Source of the DNA: Planoprotostelium fungivorum
Taxonomy: Eukaryota; Evosea; Variosea; Cavosteliida; Cavosteliaceae
DNA: 64,000 bases
Direction of reading: 5' to 3'
Assembly: GCA_003024175.1 (NCBI GenBank)
Contig: MDYQ01000121.1
Span: forward strand, 297,524-361,523
Below are positions 50,711 to 62,807 of the stretch, piece by piece (the stretch's first letter is position 1; every line of letters starts with the position of its first letter). Both the position numbers and the translations under genes were made by a program. Below the pieces are notes generated by a model. That model worked only from the letters and a program-made list of their open reading frames with translations. It did no database searches and was not told the origin of the DNA.

Positions 50711-52327
50711 AAGTGTAAAAACGGGGCAGATCCAGAGGAGGAATGAATGTAGAGTAATGGGTGGGCAGAAAGATAGACATCTCGCTCCACATTTGTCATC
50801 TTCGAGCCGAGGAAGAGCACACCAACATGTTCTGTCGAATCACCATTTGCCACAAGCTGTTTTTCCAGGAGAATGACGTGCGAAAGTCCAATCGAACTTG
50901 AGAGAGTGAGCCTTCGAATGTCCGCTGCATCTCATCTGACTGGCACAGGGTCATCATCCAAACCTTGTTGAAACGTATTCAGGGCGGTTGGTACAGTGCA
51001 TCCACATACCGAAGGAGGACGCAAACAGACTCTCACATTCACGAGAATGACGAGCACACATCCCATCACACGAGACGACATTGAGCGTGGTGATCGGCTG
51101 CAAATCGGACGGCTGCACCACTCTACATCTGAGAATGGGATCTAAATTCGATATCTGGCAAGAACTGTGATCATGACAGGTGAGTTGAGAAGATGATAAT
51201 GATCGACATCACGAGACAGACGCCGAACAATATGACAAAAGGAGGCGATGCACGTGATCTAGGGAGGTTGAGATCGCTACAGATCACGTTTCGACCGTCA
51301 CGGTGAGCTCGACATCACGATCGTTAGACAATGATGATCTGACAATGATCGTGATGACGATGGTCTGACGACGATGACCAGTGATCGATGTGATGGGAGA
51401 CGTGCTCGTTGTAGATCGCCAAAATCATCACCTCGATTTCTTCTGGACCATGAGGGAACGGCGTCATCACGAAATTTCGGATCGAAGGTGACGCTGCTTG
51501 ACTTGGAGGAATATCGATTCCATCACCCGTGTCAAGTGAGTCTGTTCGCTCACCCGCATGTCAAGGGACAGGTCTTCACGTGTCAGATGTGCTGTTGAGC
51601 TGACAAGGTTGGGCATCCTCACTGTCCTCTTTGGCGAGGAAAGAGGACAGAGAATGAAAGACATGTATAAAATCAGAGATGAAAAGCAGAAATGTCCTGT
51701 TGTAGTGACGGTCTGACTGCCGCCGTATATCGTCTTCCATCAGTGACTCGACGTCTCGACGAAGCGATCTGCCATCTACTACCGCCCAGCACGTTCGTTC
51801 ATTGTCCTCTGTGATTTTACAACGAGACTTGGATTCTCACTTCTCAGAGTAGACGATTCCGTCCATTTCGTGAGACCGGGGTGCCTTCCAATTCTTCTCC
51901 TCCCCATTCTTCTCGTCATCTCCCTCAAGCTCACTCTCTTCGGTTCTCTCTCACACTGCCACCCTCGTCTGTGATGTCCCCTATCGTGTAGGCTTCTCTG
52001 TTGGCTGTTGTACAGCTGCCTCTTGGACGGAAATGGCATTGAGAAGAAAGGTTGCAAAAAAAGAGAAAATGAAAAGGCAGAAACGTCCTGTTGTAATCTG
52101 ACGGTTGACCTCTGCCGCCATCAGACACATCACCCCTTCCACTTCACAGTCGAGTACGAAACTCCTCTTTCTGAGGTAAATGCATCGTCACCGAAGTTCT
52201 TCATTTCTTTCAAAAACATCCACTTCAAACGAGATGGTCACATCTTCCTCGGGCACTCTGTGTCTGCTCTATAGACAATCAAGACTGATCTCCGAGGCAG
52301 CTGACCTTTCTATTGCAGTCTTCTGAA
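50711..52327. other. family X remnant and 5' flank of the coiled-coil/GRAM gene
   Basis: Starts with an 18-bp motif (50713-50730) close to those at 39766 and 63010. 50880-51600 matches family X at 40.14-41.25 kb, with broken frames and a CGTTGTAG octamer at 51407. A receptor 3' relic follows (listed separately), then a repeated block near 52070 and the duplicated promoter of the next gene. Confidence 0.6.
51837..52012 (-). pseudogene. 3' relic of a seventh receptor copy (pseudokinase C-lobe end)
   Basis: On the minus strand it matches the last C-lobe exon of copies C and E (TIGDITDEGG, SLREMTRRM, NWKAPRSHEMDGIVYSEK), ending at TGA 51837-51839, with frame damage. Its position after family X repeats the X/receptor order seen at 41 kb, so it marks a receptor copy deleted down to its tail. 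Confidence 0.65.
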
Positions 52328-55300
52328 ATGAGTAACAAATCACGGGGAGCTCTCTCTCCAGGCAACAGGGGGTCCATGGATGTCTTCAGGAAGAGTTTAG
52401 ACATTCCAACCGATCTATCCGATGCACAAGTTTGGGAACAAGCATACAAGCAACTGGAGGAAGAATTGGCCAACAAAGAACAAGAGGTCGCCATGGTCGC
52501 TGGTGAACTCTTCGTTCTCGAATCAACTGTGATACGAGCACAGAGTTGGGTAAATCATTATTGGAGAAGAATCAAGAGATGGAAGGACAGATCATCACGT
52601 TGATCGAGAAGGACAACCAAAACACGATGGTGACGAAACGTTTCTCGATGAATGATCGATCACCGACCATGGTTATACAGGTCATCCAAGAGTTGGAACA
52701 CAATCTCGCAGAAGCCAAATCGAAGAGGAAACAAGAGAAGAGCGATGAGCCAACGTTTGATGCCAACTACCTCCAACAAGAGTACCGACTTCAGCAAGAG
52801 GTGAGCACCTCTGATGACCTGTCAAGATGTGATAGACGTGTCCTGACTCTTTCATAGAGGAACGAGCAGCTCATGCACACCCTAAATCAACTGCAACTGA
52901 ATCACGAGGATCTACAACAACAGATGAAGAAGAAGGACAAGCAAGCACAGAGCGAAGTGAGTCGAAAGACATCGGGAGAGGATGGACATCTCATGATGAT
53001 GTCGATTGATGGACGATGACCGATGAGAGAACAGGTGGCAGAGCTGAAGAAATCACTGTCGCACTTTGAAGAAGAGTCGCACAAACATCAGAAGTCATTA
53101 GAGTTGATGTTGACTCGTGACAACGAATACAAGAGGCAGACTTCACTCTTGGAGGCCGAAAAGAACAATCTGTCAGGTGTGACTCGTTGTAGAACAAACT
53201 TTTTGGGAAGATTCTGAGAAAAATCGTAGAACAGTGCGCTGCGCTGGACCAGAAATTGCAGAGCCTGACGAAGAACTACAACGAACTGAAGAGAAAATTC
53301 AAAGAAAAAGAATACGAGACCAACGAGGCCAGAGACCAACTCGAGCTGGTGAGTGGGAAAATTCGAGGAAAATGCTGAGGGGTAGAATAGTACAAGGAAG
53401 AGATGAAGGGATACGGAGACAACATTCACAATCTACAAACGACAGTGGCAACTCTGGTCAAGCAGAACTCACAGCTGCAGGTAGAGAACCAAGAGGTGAG
53501 TTTCCCGTCGAATTCCTCCCGCCAAAATTTTCCCGCTCAAAACGAGGATCTCAATTTCGAACAGCTGTCGGATCACTTGAGAGAACAGAGGGAGATGCAA
53601 ATGGGAGATCAGAGAAACCTACCCGAACACATCTCTAGCATGGACGCGGTGAATCTCTCGAATATGTACATCTACATCGTTGTAGACGCTCGATGATTCA
53701 CTCGTTCTAACTCACCTAGACGGACTCGTTGTTTGCCGAGCTGGCCCAATCGATTGGGACGCGAAAGCAAGATGTTGTTTCCGCTCCAGCACAGGATGCT
53801 GCGCCTCTCATTGATCTACAACCAGACGTACTTTCCACTACAACGAGCCAAAACGTCACGACGAATCCTCTGACGGACAGTCCACCCATCACGAACAGTC
53901 AATCTACAACGAGCCTCGTTCCCGCGTCCCCCGCAGCCAAGGACAATGGAAATTTGAGGGTGAAATCTCTTCGAATCTTCCGTCGTTTTTCACTGAAATT
54001 TCACAGGTGATTGGTCAAGTGAAGAAGAATCCATTGGAGTCAGACCATCACGTGGTGCGTACAATGTGCAATCGTACAGCCGGGAAAACTCACGGAACAT
54101 TCAGGTCGACCCCGGGGCTACCATGTCCGAGTTCTTCTTCACGGCAGCGGCAGCTGTGAAGATCAATCTATTTATAGCTTATCCAGATAAAGCTATCCAA
54201 CTACAAGAGGTCGATCTGAAGGTGCGTAACGTCATCATACGTCATCACATACCCTGATCACGTGACGCTGAAGAAGATTCACAGAAAATGTACGAAACGG
54301 CCATGAAGGAGAACATCGAATTCCATCAGTGGTATCCATGGATACAAGACCAGGTTCGTCTACATCGTTGTAGATGCCCGATGACGTAAACTGACGTCAT
54401 CAGTTCAATCAGCGAGTCATTTCGGTCAACCGTTCGGCGGCACCCGCTACTCCTCGCGGTGGACAGTCAGAAAGTTCCAAGAACGTTCCGCAGCCCACAC
54501 CGCTGAAGATGACAAAATCGGCAGAGACACCAAAGAAAGTGGTGGCATTACCACCCCAGCAGACTCAAACTACAAGCAGCCAAGATGGCGCCGCGTATAA
54601 CGAGTTGGAGAGGAAGGCGAATAACAACGGTAAGACATGGATCATGATCGTGTCGTGGTGCCGATCGACATGATGATCGTGACATCAATCTGCATCATCT
54701 CGATCGATCGAGATCATCATCATCATCTCTCCGAGAAGATGACACCGATCGATTCGCAGGTTTCAGTTTCTGCCCTCCCAACACCAGTCCCATCCCCGTT
54801 ACCTTCTTAGAAGAAGACGATTCCGACAGACACAAGCCCTACGCTGCCTTCGTTCACAAGTACCAAGATCAGAACACAGCCATGCACAAGATCTTCTCTT
54901 TCATGAAGCCCAGCGAGTTCCTCATCGAGTGTGAGTTTTAGATCGTGTGGAGAGTGATGACTGTGTCAGTCTATTCGAACTGCATGATGGATAACATCAA
55001 GGGAAATCTGTATGTGACGGAGCACGGAATTTATTTCCACGCGTTGAGACAGGTGAGGGTTTTATTTCGATTTATTTACACCCCACATTCTTCCATTCAT
55101 CTTATTGTTCCATCTTTTCATCTTCATTCTATGAATTCATAGAAGAGCGAATGTAGAGATGGATGTAAAAGTGAATTCTCCTTCATCTCATCTACACACA
55201 GACACCCACACAAGATTTACGCATCAAACTGCTGTACAACGACATCAAGAACATTCTCAAGCCATTCGGTCTATTCGTCTGGTCACGTGACATCTTCCAC

Positions 55301-55456
55301 GTAGAAACGAAGAAGAACACCAGGGTGATGTCTCGTTGTAGATGAAATCATTGACGTGGGTAGTTTGTCTTGGGAGGCTTCGCATCTTTAGATGGCACTT
55401 TTGAAATTGTGAAGAAGTTGTTTCAGACTCACTCGACTGAGAACAGCGACGATTGA
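52328..55456 (+). CDS. coiled-coil protein with C-terminal GRAM domain
   Basis: ATG 52328 (MSNKSRGALSPGNRG). From residue ~30 to ~420 it is a long coiled coil (YKQLEEELANKEQEVAMVAG, EYRLQQE, QLNHEDLQQQMKKKDKQA, NYNELKRKFKEKEYETNEA). A Ser/Thr/Pro-rich linker follows (ALPPQQTQTTSSQDG), then a C-terminal GRAM-like domain: FSFMKPSEFLIE, DNIKGNLYVTEHGIYFHA, RIKLLYNDIKNILKPFGLF, FLGGFASLDGTFEIVKKLFQ. It ends THSTENSDD, stop 55454-55456. GRAM domains bind phosphoinositides, so a tether or membrane-contact role is plausible but inferred. About twelve short introns, several holding the CGTTGTAG octamer or TTTTCCCGC. It is the only intact member of three copies in the window. Confidence 0.8.
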
Positions 55457-56330
55457 GACAATAAAGAGGACGGAGGTTGATGCACAACTGTTTACATGAG
55501 TGGCGGGTGAATCTGCATGGCTTTGTGTGAATTGAACATTTTACATTTTATTCAAACACAAATTTCGCCCTGTCGTAAACCAGCAACCGTTGCCGGTAAC
55601 TTGTGTCCTTGCTGGGTGCCCCAGCAGAGAAATTGGTATGTGAGAACAATGAGATTGGAGATATATATCACTAGGAGATATGACAGCATCGATTGAATAC
55701 ATAGAAGGAGAGAGGGGATTGAGACAAGATGGATATTAATCGAGGAAAATCAGATGTCAGCGGATGCAGGATTCTGAGGCACTACACCCAGAGTCAAACC
55801 TAGCATGACCAGGCTCTCATGGAGCTCACACTTGTTTCCAAGCGGATCTTGTCGCTTGGTGATGATCTTCTGGCTGAGGAGTGCCGAAAATTTGTTCTCA
55901 TTTGAGATCATCTGATGGTGTGCGATGTGATGACTCTCACGTTGGTGTGACCAGCTGATCTATCTTTGAGCAGCCTCTATTGAATTCTCTGCAGATGTTT
56001 GTGGTCATCTCGTTGCCCAAAAGTGGAGGATATGATGCCTGAAGCGTCATCTTGTGTAATTCTGCTCTGAAGAAGACAAGCTGTCTTTTCAAATCTATGA
56101 GACTCACTGAACTTTCAAGAGAAACCCATTCAGAAACCCATACAGATGTCTCATCTTTCGACGATTCATCTTTCTCGGGCACTCGCAAGGGGATGCGTCG
56201 TTAGTTAAGGATAATGGAGATCGATAGAAGGAGACATAATGGACTCACGAGGAGCGTGTTGCCTCTTGGTCAGAAGGAAAAAAAGTGTGAAACCGAATAA
56301 TACGGTGATGTCTCCTCCTGAGGAGGTCCG
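55457..56330. other. non-coding stretch after the GRAM gene
   Basis: No supported gene or repeat with clear borders. Open frames here are short and lack start context or homology. A direct-repeat copy (GAGGTCC, 56324-56330) at its end marks the MITE insertion site. Confidence 0.45.
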
Positions 56331-56703
56331 GGGGGTGGTGGCTAAGAGGCAGGGTTTATACGCAACATTGGGCTAAATCGCGTTCATCATTTCAGCTAAA
56401 TCGCTTTAGCTTTACCAACAACTATGGGATCAATCTGTGACCATAAGTGCATAGTGTATGGATCATCTGATTCCTCTGCAGAGCGATATCGCTTAAGCAT
56501 TCCCAGTATCAGAACTAAATCGCTTCTGCTGTTTAGCTTTTTGTAAAAATCATCACCAAGAGTACCAAAAAACTTTTCAAAAAATCAATCCAACAGCACA
56601 TAGAGTACTTTCAGAGCACAACGCATCATCCTATAGTGTTGAGAGACCAAAATGCGATTTAGAAAATGTTGCGTATAATTCCTGCCTCTTAGCCACCACC
56701 CTT
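56331..56703. mobile_element. MITE-like element with ~45-bp inverted termini
   Basis: The two ends are inverted and nearly the same over about 45 bp: GGGTGGTGGCTAAGAGGCAG then TTATACGCAACATT on the left, and the reverse complement on the right (about 56650-56700). GAGGTCC flanks both sides (56324-56330 and 56704-56710), 7-9 bp as a target duplication. AAATCGC subterminal motifs recur inside (near 56376, 56397, 56523 and inverted near 56655). No reading frame. Long termini and a duplication of 7-9 bp fit a MULE- or hAT-type non-autonomous element. The superfamily is uncertain. Confidence 0.72.
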
Positions 56704-57337
56704 GAGGTCCGTTCCTTAGTGTGGTGCGCGACACATGTGTCGTTTTATCATTTTTTGTGCGATGGAATAGAGTCTCAGCTCTTTGACTGTAAAAATGGGA
56801 ATTTGACGACACGAATCCAACGCTCTTGGTCCTCAATGGGAAAACTCGAAACTGATGCTGAAAAGGAGGAAGAACTAATTTATACACAGTATTATGAACG
56901 GCAACTCTGAACTTTTCGTGGAGCAGGCTGTGTGATGTGATCTGCTGTGCATACTACAGGGAGTCAGCATGTTTGCCCCTGCGCCCGGCAAGGCTTAGGA
57001 TAGGCCAACTGGACCAAAATTCAGTCGTCTAATTGTGATGGCTTAATAAAAAGATCAGTCACCTAAGATTTGGTCTAATTCCTATTACGAAATGTTTGAT
57101 GGTCAACTCACCTGAATCGAAGATGAGATCGACTGCCCTGTGATGTTTGTGGATCTGAGAGGGTACGAATACAATGCTTGTTGCGACTGCGCTTGTTGTG
57201 ATGGAGATGTTTGTCCCCGCTGCGATGTTTATGACATTGTCTGACCGTTGTCAATAAAGGTATCATAACAGTCTTCAGACACTTACTAATGATGGGGTGG
57301 AGGCGAAGTGTGTCCAACCTGTTCTTAATAGGTCAGA
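56704..57337. other. non-coding stretch before receptor copy E
   Basis: No supported gene. A short open frame at 56719-56910 overlaps the right flank of the MITE and lacks homology. Confidence 0.4.
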
Positions 57338-57388
57338 GTTCCATCATCAATTCTTAGGGTCCACTCTGATCAGAATTGATGATGGAAC
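57338..57388. repeat. perfect 17-bp inverted repeat (hairpin) upstream of copy E
   Basis: GTTCCATCATCAATTCT at 57338-57354 and its exact reverse complement at 57372-57388, with a 17-nt spacer. It sits 118 bp before the receptor E start codon. It could be a small foldback element, a regulatory hairpin or the edge of a duplication. No target duplication found. Confidence 0.75.
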
Positions 57389-57505
57389 AAAGGGCGGCTT
57401 CGGAAAATTAAAAGCTTGTTCTCCTGAGACCGCGAATTGACGACAGCAAACGAACACATTCTCAGAAGAGGAACAAAGACACAGTCTCCAAACTCTGTTC
57501 CCCCA

Positions 57506-60500
57506 ATGAGAGGATTCTGCTTCTTGTCGATCTTCCTCCTCTCCGCTGTGATATCACCGACCGCAGCTCAGGATGTGATAGTTAGCAGTCTGAGAGATGT
57601 CTGGCTGACCGCCAGTGGGTCTTCTGATTATTACAGAGGACAGAACGTGAGTACTTGTGACCAGAATGTTCTGTCTGAGAGTCGAACGACAGCCCTGCAA
57701 CTCAACTGACTTCCTCGGTGTCACATGCACGAATAGCACCGTCACGGGTCTTTCACTGACTGGACGGAATCTGAACGGAATGCTGTCGCCTTCCATCGGT
57801 ATTAATAACATCACTTCCTTGTTCTCTCTCTGTCAGCTGAAAATATTGCAGGGAATTTGACGAATTTGACCAGTCTGAGCATCACTTTGACTCAGCTGAA
57901 CGGACAGATACCCTCTACCATCGGTCAGCTGCAGAATCTGATCTCTCTCCAGTTGGCCAACAGCAACTTTAGCGGACCCCTTCCTTCTTCGATGGGAAAT
58001 CTGACTAATCTACAGAAACTAGACCTCAGCTATAACTATCGGTGAATCATCGATGTGCAGAAGCGAAGAGAAGATGACAGAGTACAGGCTGAACGGGTCG
58101 ATCGACGTTCTACAGAGCTGTACAAACCTCACGAGCATCGGCACGGTGATACTCGTTCTCATCATCTTCTCATCTGACGAGTACAACAGAACATCAACAA
58201 CTTCACAGGAGAGATACCACCCTTTGTGTTCAACTCTTCCATCACATTCGCGCAACTGGGCTACAATCAATTCACTTATCCTCCCAACGTCATCTTCCCT
58301 TCTCCTTCCAAATTGACATCTCTTTATCTTGGAGGTGAGTTGATATTGTACATCATTCACTGAAAGAGATGAAGGTATGGCGTCGTTAGGAAATCTACCT
58401 TCCTATCTTTATGGAAATTTGACGAGTGTGACGACCTTATCTGTCGACATTAATGACATCACTGCTCTGCAAGACAGCTTTGCCTCTGCCTTTCCAAACG
58501 TTACCAACCTCAACTTGGCATATAATCCTCTGACATCAATCCCGTCACTGATCACAATGAACAACTTGACCACGATCAATCTGTACAACAGCTACAATCT
58601 ACGAAACATCACCAGTGTGTTGGTCAATCTGCCACAGTCCATCACGTACCTCAACCTCGATAACACAAGTGAGTGAAGTGAAACACAAACTGTTCTCTGT
58701 AACGCTGTCATCAGACATCATCGGGACACTGGATGGAATGTCATCTCTGTTACCCAATCTTGTCACTCTGAGCATGAAAAACATCCGTCTGTCTGGTGAT
58801 CTGAGTGGACTGACATCTCTGCACAACCTCACGACGCTGTTGATGAGCAATGCCTTCCAAGGCTCGACAGCAAACAGAACGCTTCCTGCATCTTTGGGCA
58901 GTCTGAGTCAGCTGATGACTGTGGATCTGAGCGTGAGGCTGAGTGATACGACCTCTGTGTTGACTGAAGAGGAACAGAACAACAATTTGATCGGTGGAAT
59001 ACCTTCGAGTCTGTCGCAACTACAAGCTCTCAAAACACTGAACCTCAGGTGATATATTGAGGTGATCAGATAATGAAAGACAACAGATCTAACTATCTCA
59101 ACGGTTCTTTACCATCCTTCATGAACGCTTCTACCTTTCCTTCTTTGAGGTCGATCGATCTGTCTAACAATCAGTTTACTCTGATCGAGGAGAACGCTCT
59201 CAGCGGCTTCACATCCACATGTTCTATGATCAACAATCCATTCTCATGCTTCACTGCGCAGCCTCTCAACTCAAATTGCTCGATATCAGTGAACACAACA
59301 TGTCCATTACAGTTGCTGTACAGTGCAGGCACATTGATCTCTTCTAGTGCGGCAAAAGTGAGAGAATGTGAGGAGGCAAAGACGACTGAATGCAAATGCA
59401 GGACATACTGAAGCAGTTTCCGTCGACAGACCAAGTGAGTCGTACGTGTTGTCACACTGCGATGCTGAAGTATGATGTAGACGATAGTGATCGCAGCTGT
59501 GATGACAGCTCTGTTACGCACCACAAAGACGTTCAACTATACATCCGACATTGCGTCTATCAACCTGCAGACGTACAATCTGAGTGTGATTGGATCAGCA
59601 GTGATAGAGAACAAGATAGAGGGTCAGAACAGCTCTGTCAGTCTTCCAGCGTCAACAGTGGCAGACTATAACGAAGGTGAGAAACATGGAAGGAACAAAA
59701 AGAAGTAGAGGCTGAGAGAAACAGTGTCTGTGGCACTCTCATCTGTAGACTCGACATCTCTTCTGTCTCTTTACAACCAGTCGATGTGAGTCTATAGTTG
59801 TACAAGTTATGAAAGGTGAGTGACAAAGAGACAGAAGAGGCAGAGTGGTAGGAGTGCAAGTGTACGATGGCAATGGAAGAGAGGTAGAGATAGGAGGAAT
59901 GACAGAGAAGATCAACATCACTATGGGATACATCGATGACATCCCTTCTGATGAAAGTAAGTAGATTCGCCAATTCTGATCACAGAAGACTGAGACAGAA
60001 CAGAGGCAGTGTGTCAGTGGTGGAATGAGACAGCGAGAGTATGGTCACGTGAAGGCTGCGATCTGTACATCAACGAAGCACGCCTGGCAGTGTGTCAGTG
60101 CAATCATCTCACAAACTTCTCTATCGCTCTCGATCAGAATGCCCTATCAGCCACAACATCGAACACGAGGACAGTGATCATCATTGCTGTATGCTGTGCT
60201 GCAGGTGGACTGCTTCTCATCTCTGTGGCTGCTGTTCTGATCTACAAACACTTTGGTCGTCAGAAGGTAAGAGAACAGACGAAAGAGGGTAGAGATTGAA
60301 GAGAGAACAGTACAGAGCGATGGAAGACATAGGAATGAGCATAGTGACAGACACAGCCGTCAAGTACGAAGAGATGATTGCGGAGAGCAAAGATAGTGAA
60401 GTGTGGAAGGGAACGTACAGAGAGACGACAGCGGTGGCAGTGAAGAAGATGAAGAGGATGGAAGCGAAGAGATTTGGACAAGAGTGTCAGCTGATGAAGG

Positions 60501-61409
60501 TGAGAGGACACTTGCACGGATAGCAACCCTTCGTATGGATTTCATATCGAAAGGAAGAAAGAAAGCTGAGTTGATGGCAGTCGTTACATCATCCAAATAT
60601 AGTGCAGTATCTTGGTCACAACATGCAAGGTGAGGCAGATGGTAGAAAGAAGAGGGAGTGAAGAGAGACAGAGATGTATGTAGTGATGGAATGGATGAGT
60701 GAAGGCAGCCTGGCAGAGTATGCGAGAGGACAAGAGATGAGCGTGGACAGCATGCTGACGATGTGAGACACAAGAATGAAGACGATGGAGAATGAAAAGA
60801 GAGAAGCTGACAGAGAGACAGAGCGAGTGATGTGAGCAAAGGACTGTCATACATAGCGTCCATGGGCAAAGTACACACAGCTGTCATTCCATCCAAGGTA
60901 TGTCATCTTTGTGTTGTGATTGTAAGATGATGAGAGCTGAGAGAGGGACAGATAGTGATCACAGGACATAGCATAGTGACAGCCAAGCTCTGTTCTTTTG
61001 GCTGTACAGTCGACGAGGGCACACAAGTGAGAGAAGGAGAGAGGCAGACATGCATGGTGAGAAGATCTGTGACGGGGAAAGAGAGAGTGAAAAGAGGCAG
61101 GCGCCAGAGGTAGAGAGAGAAGGCAGATGGACAGAGAGCGGACACGTGTGGAGTGTGGGCGTGTTGCTGTGGGCTATGGCGAGCAGAAGAATGGACGTGT
61201 ACAACAGTCAGAAGAGAGAGACATACACGACAGAGGGCATGACAGACGAGAGAGTAGCAGGAGTGATAGAAGACAGTGTGAAAGAGAGAAGAGAAGAGAG
61301 AGTGAGCCTGAGCGAGATGACGAGAAGAATGGCGCCAGAGGAGAAGAAGAAGAACTGGGAGACACCGCGACCGAATCAAATGGATGGAAACGTGTACGTC
61401 GAACAATAA
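57506..61409 (+). CDS. receptor copy E: LRR-GPS-TM-pseudokinase, most complete copy
   Basis: ATG 57506; signal peptide (GFCFLSIFLLSAVISPTAAQ); SLRDVWLTASGSSDYYRGQN; a 46-nt intron 1; CNSTDFLGVTC; LRRs (NLTSLSITLTQLNGQIPSTI, NLISLQLANSNFSGPLPSSM, YLYGNLTSVTTLSV and others) to about 59.4 kb. The GAIN-like region (LQTYNLSVIGSAVIENKIEG, REVEIGGMTEKINIT) is followed by GPS at 60009-60130 (MCQWWNETARVWSREGC, AVCQCNHLTNFSIAL) and TM at 60170-60240. Pseudokinase 60300-61400: loop IAESKDSEVWKG without glycines, AVAVKKM (Lys kept), HPNIVQYLGHNMQ, YVVMEWMSEGSLAEY, KVHTAVIPSK for HRD, TAKLCSFGC for DFG, APEVEREG, HVWSVGVLLWAM (the F-helix Asp is His), SLSEMTRRMAPEE, end NVYVEQ and TAA 61407-61409. About 20 introns. 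No disabling lesion found. Confidence 0.8.
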
Positions 61410-62159
61410 ATACAAGACATCTCTATGTAAAGTACGACTGCCTTTTCATCCTCTCGTTCTTTGCCTCTTCTTTATCACACAACATACAGCCAAGTGAGGT
61501 GTTGATGAGGTGAGACCATCACTCTTCTACAATGGATTGCTCTGTCTTTAGCCTTGCCACACATGTGAATGAACAGACTCACCTGACACGGATGATGGGA
61601 ATCAGAATCTCACTCCAAATGCTGCAGTCTTGCCTTCGGTGCTGCCTTCACGATTCGAGCACGAAGCTCGTGAAACTGGATACCTCAGGCGTAAAAGAGA
61701 TCGGGATGACTCTGACGATCTACAACGAGCACGTCTCCCGTTACGTCAACTTTCTGATCATCGTAGTCAGATCATCATCGTCTGATCAACGCGATCATCG
61801 TCTCACGATCGTGATGTCGAGCTGGTGATGATGATTGTCGTCGTGTCTTCTCACCTATCTCATGAGAGCCGTCCCAATTTGCAGCCTGTCACCACGGTCT
61901 GATACGATGGACGGGATGAAAAGGCACAAATTGTCTCGCCCGTCTCACCGTGACCTGATGCGTCGGAATACTTGTGCATCATCTCAGGCCGACATATGGA
62001 AGGCGGAAATGACATTGTCCCTGTACAGCTTCTCGATGAGATCGTAGACAGATGGCATTGCCTCCGTATCCCAGCAACATCCACATGTACCTACGCCGTC
62101 TCATTCTTTCGTGACACCCGACCTCTCACCTCCCTGACCTCGGGCCTGATGATGGACGG
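61410..62159. other. family X remnant, inverted
   Basis: On the minus strand it matches family X at 40-41.2 and 51 kb: a block near 61560-61740 with a CGTTGTAG octamer (61720-61727), and a VVTGCKLGR-type core near 61880. Frames are broken. Its orientation mirrors the 41-kb and 51-kb copies, as copy E mirrors C. Confidence 0.6.
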
Positions 62160-62807
62160 CAGAAACTGAAATCTGCAAACTACTCTGGGTCTCGTTCTCT
62201 GGATGATGATCATCGATCGGGATGATGCATCTCGATGATCTCGTTGTCGATCGGACTCAACGCCACGTTCATCTTCATGTGGAACGTTCTTGGAACTTTC
62301 TGACTGTCCACTGCGGGGCGTAGCGGGTGCCGCCGAACGATTGACTGAGAAGACTCGCTGATTGAATTGTTCTCGTCAGCTTATCATTTCTGAGGCTTCT
62401 TCTCTGCATCTCTCTCGGCATCTTGAGAGAGATCTGTTCTCTCCTCAGTCGTTGTCCATCGTTCGACATTATCTTGAAATGTCCATCAAACGTCGGCCCA
62501 TCGCTCTTCTCTTGTTTTCTCTTCGATTTCGCCTCTGCGAGTTGTGTGTTCCAACTTTTCAGCTCTCGGAGGACCTACAGGACAACGGTCAGTGCAATCA
62601 TCTAAATAGAAACGTTTCGTTCACCATCGTGTTCTGATTGTCCTTCTCGATCAACGTGATGGTCCGTCCTTTCGTCTCTTGATTCTTCTCCAATAACGGT
62701 TTATCCAACTCTGTCTCGATAAGTGCACAAGAGACCATGTCAACCAGCTCTCCTCCATGTGACCCCTGTTGTCCCGTCAAGACATGTCCTTGTAATTTGC
62801 AACTCAT
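62160..62807 (-). pseudogene. relic of the coiled-coil/GRAM gene with internal deletions
   Basis: It starts at ATG 62807 (MSCKLQGHVLTGQQG) and keeps pieces of the intact gene in the same order: KPLLEKNQETKGRTITLIEK, a KSKRKQEKSDGPTFDGHF-like coil segment, then a jump to SVNRSAAPATPRSGQSESSK (near 62290-62350) and to the exon start FQFLPS that matches FSFCPP of the intact gene. Most of the coil and the GRAM domain are gone. Frames are disrupted. Confidence 0.75.

Noticed and set aside
57108-57317. Small His/Arg-rich frame on the minus strand before copy E
   Set aside because: No homology, no splice or start support; composition is that of random non-coding DNA.
31366-61409. Plant LRR-RLK contamination as the source of the receptor genes
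   Set aside because: The GPS motif, lost catalytic residues, ~45-nt introns and continuity with family X and the GRAM gene fit a resident protist family.
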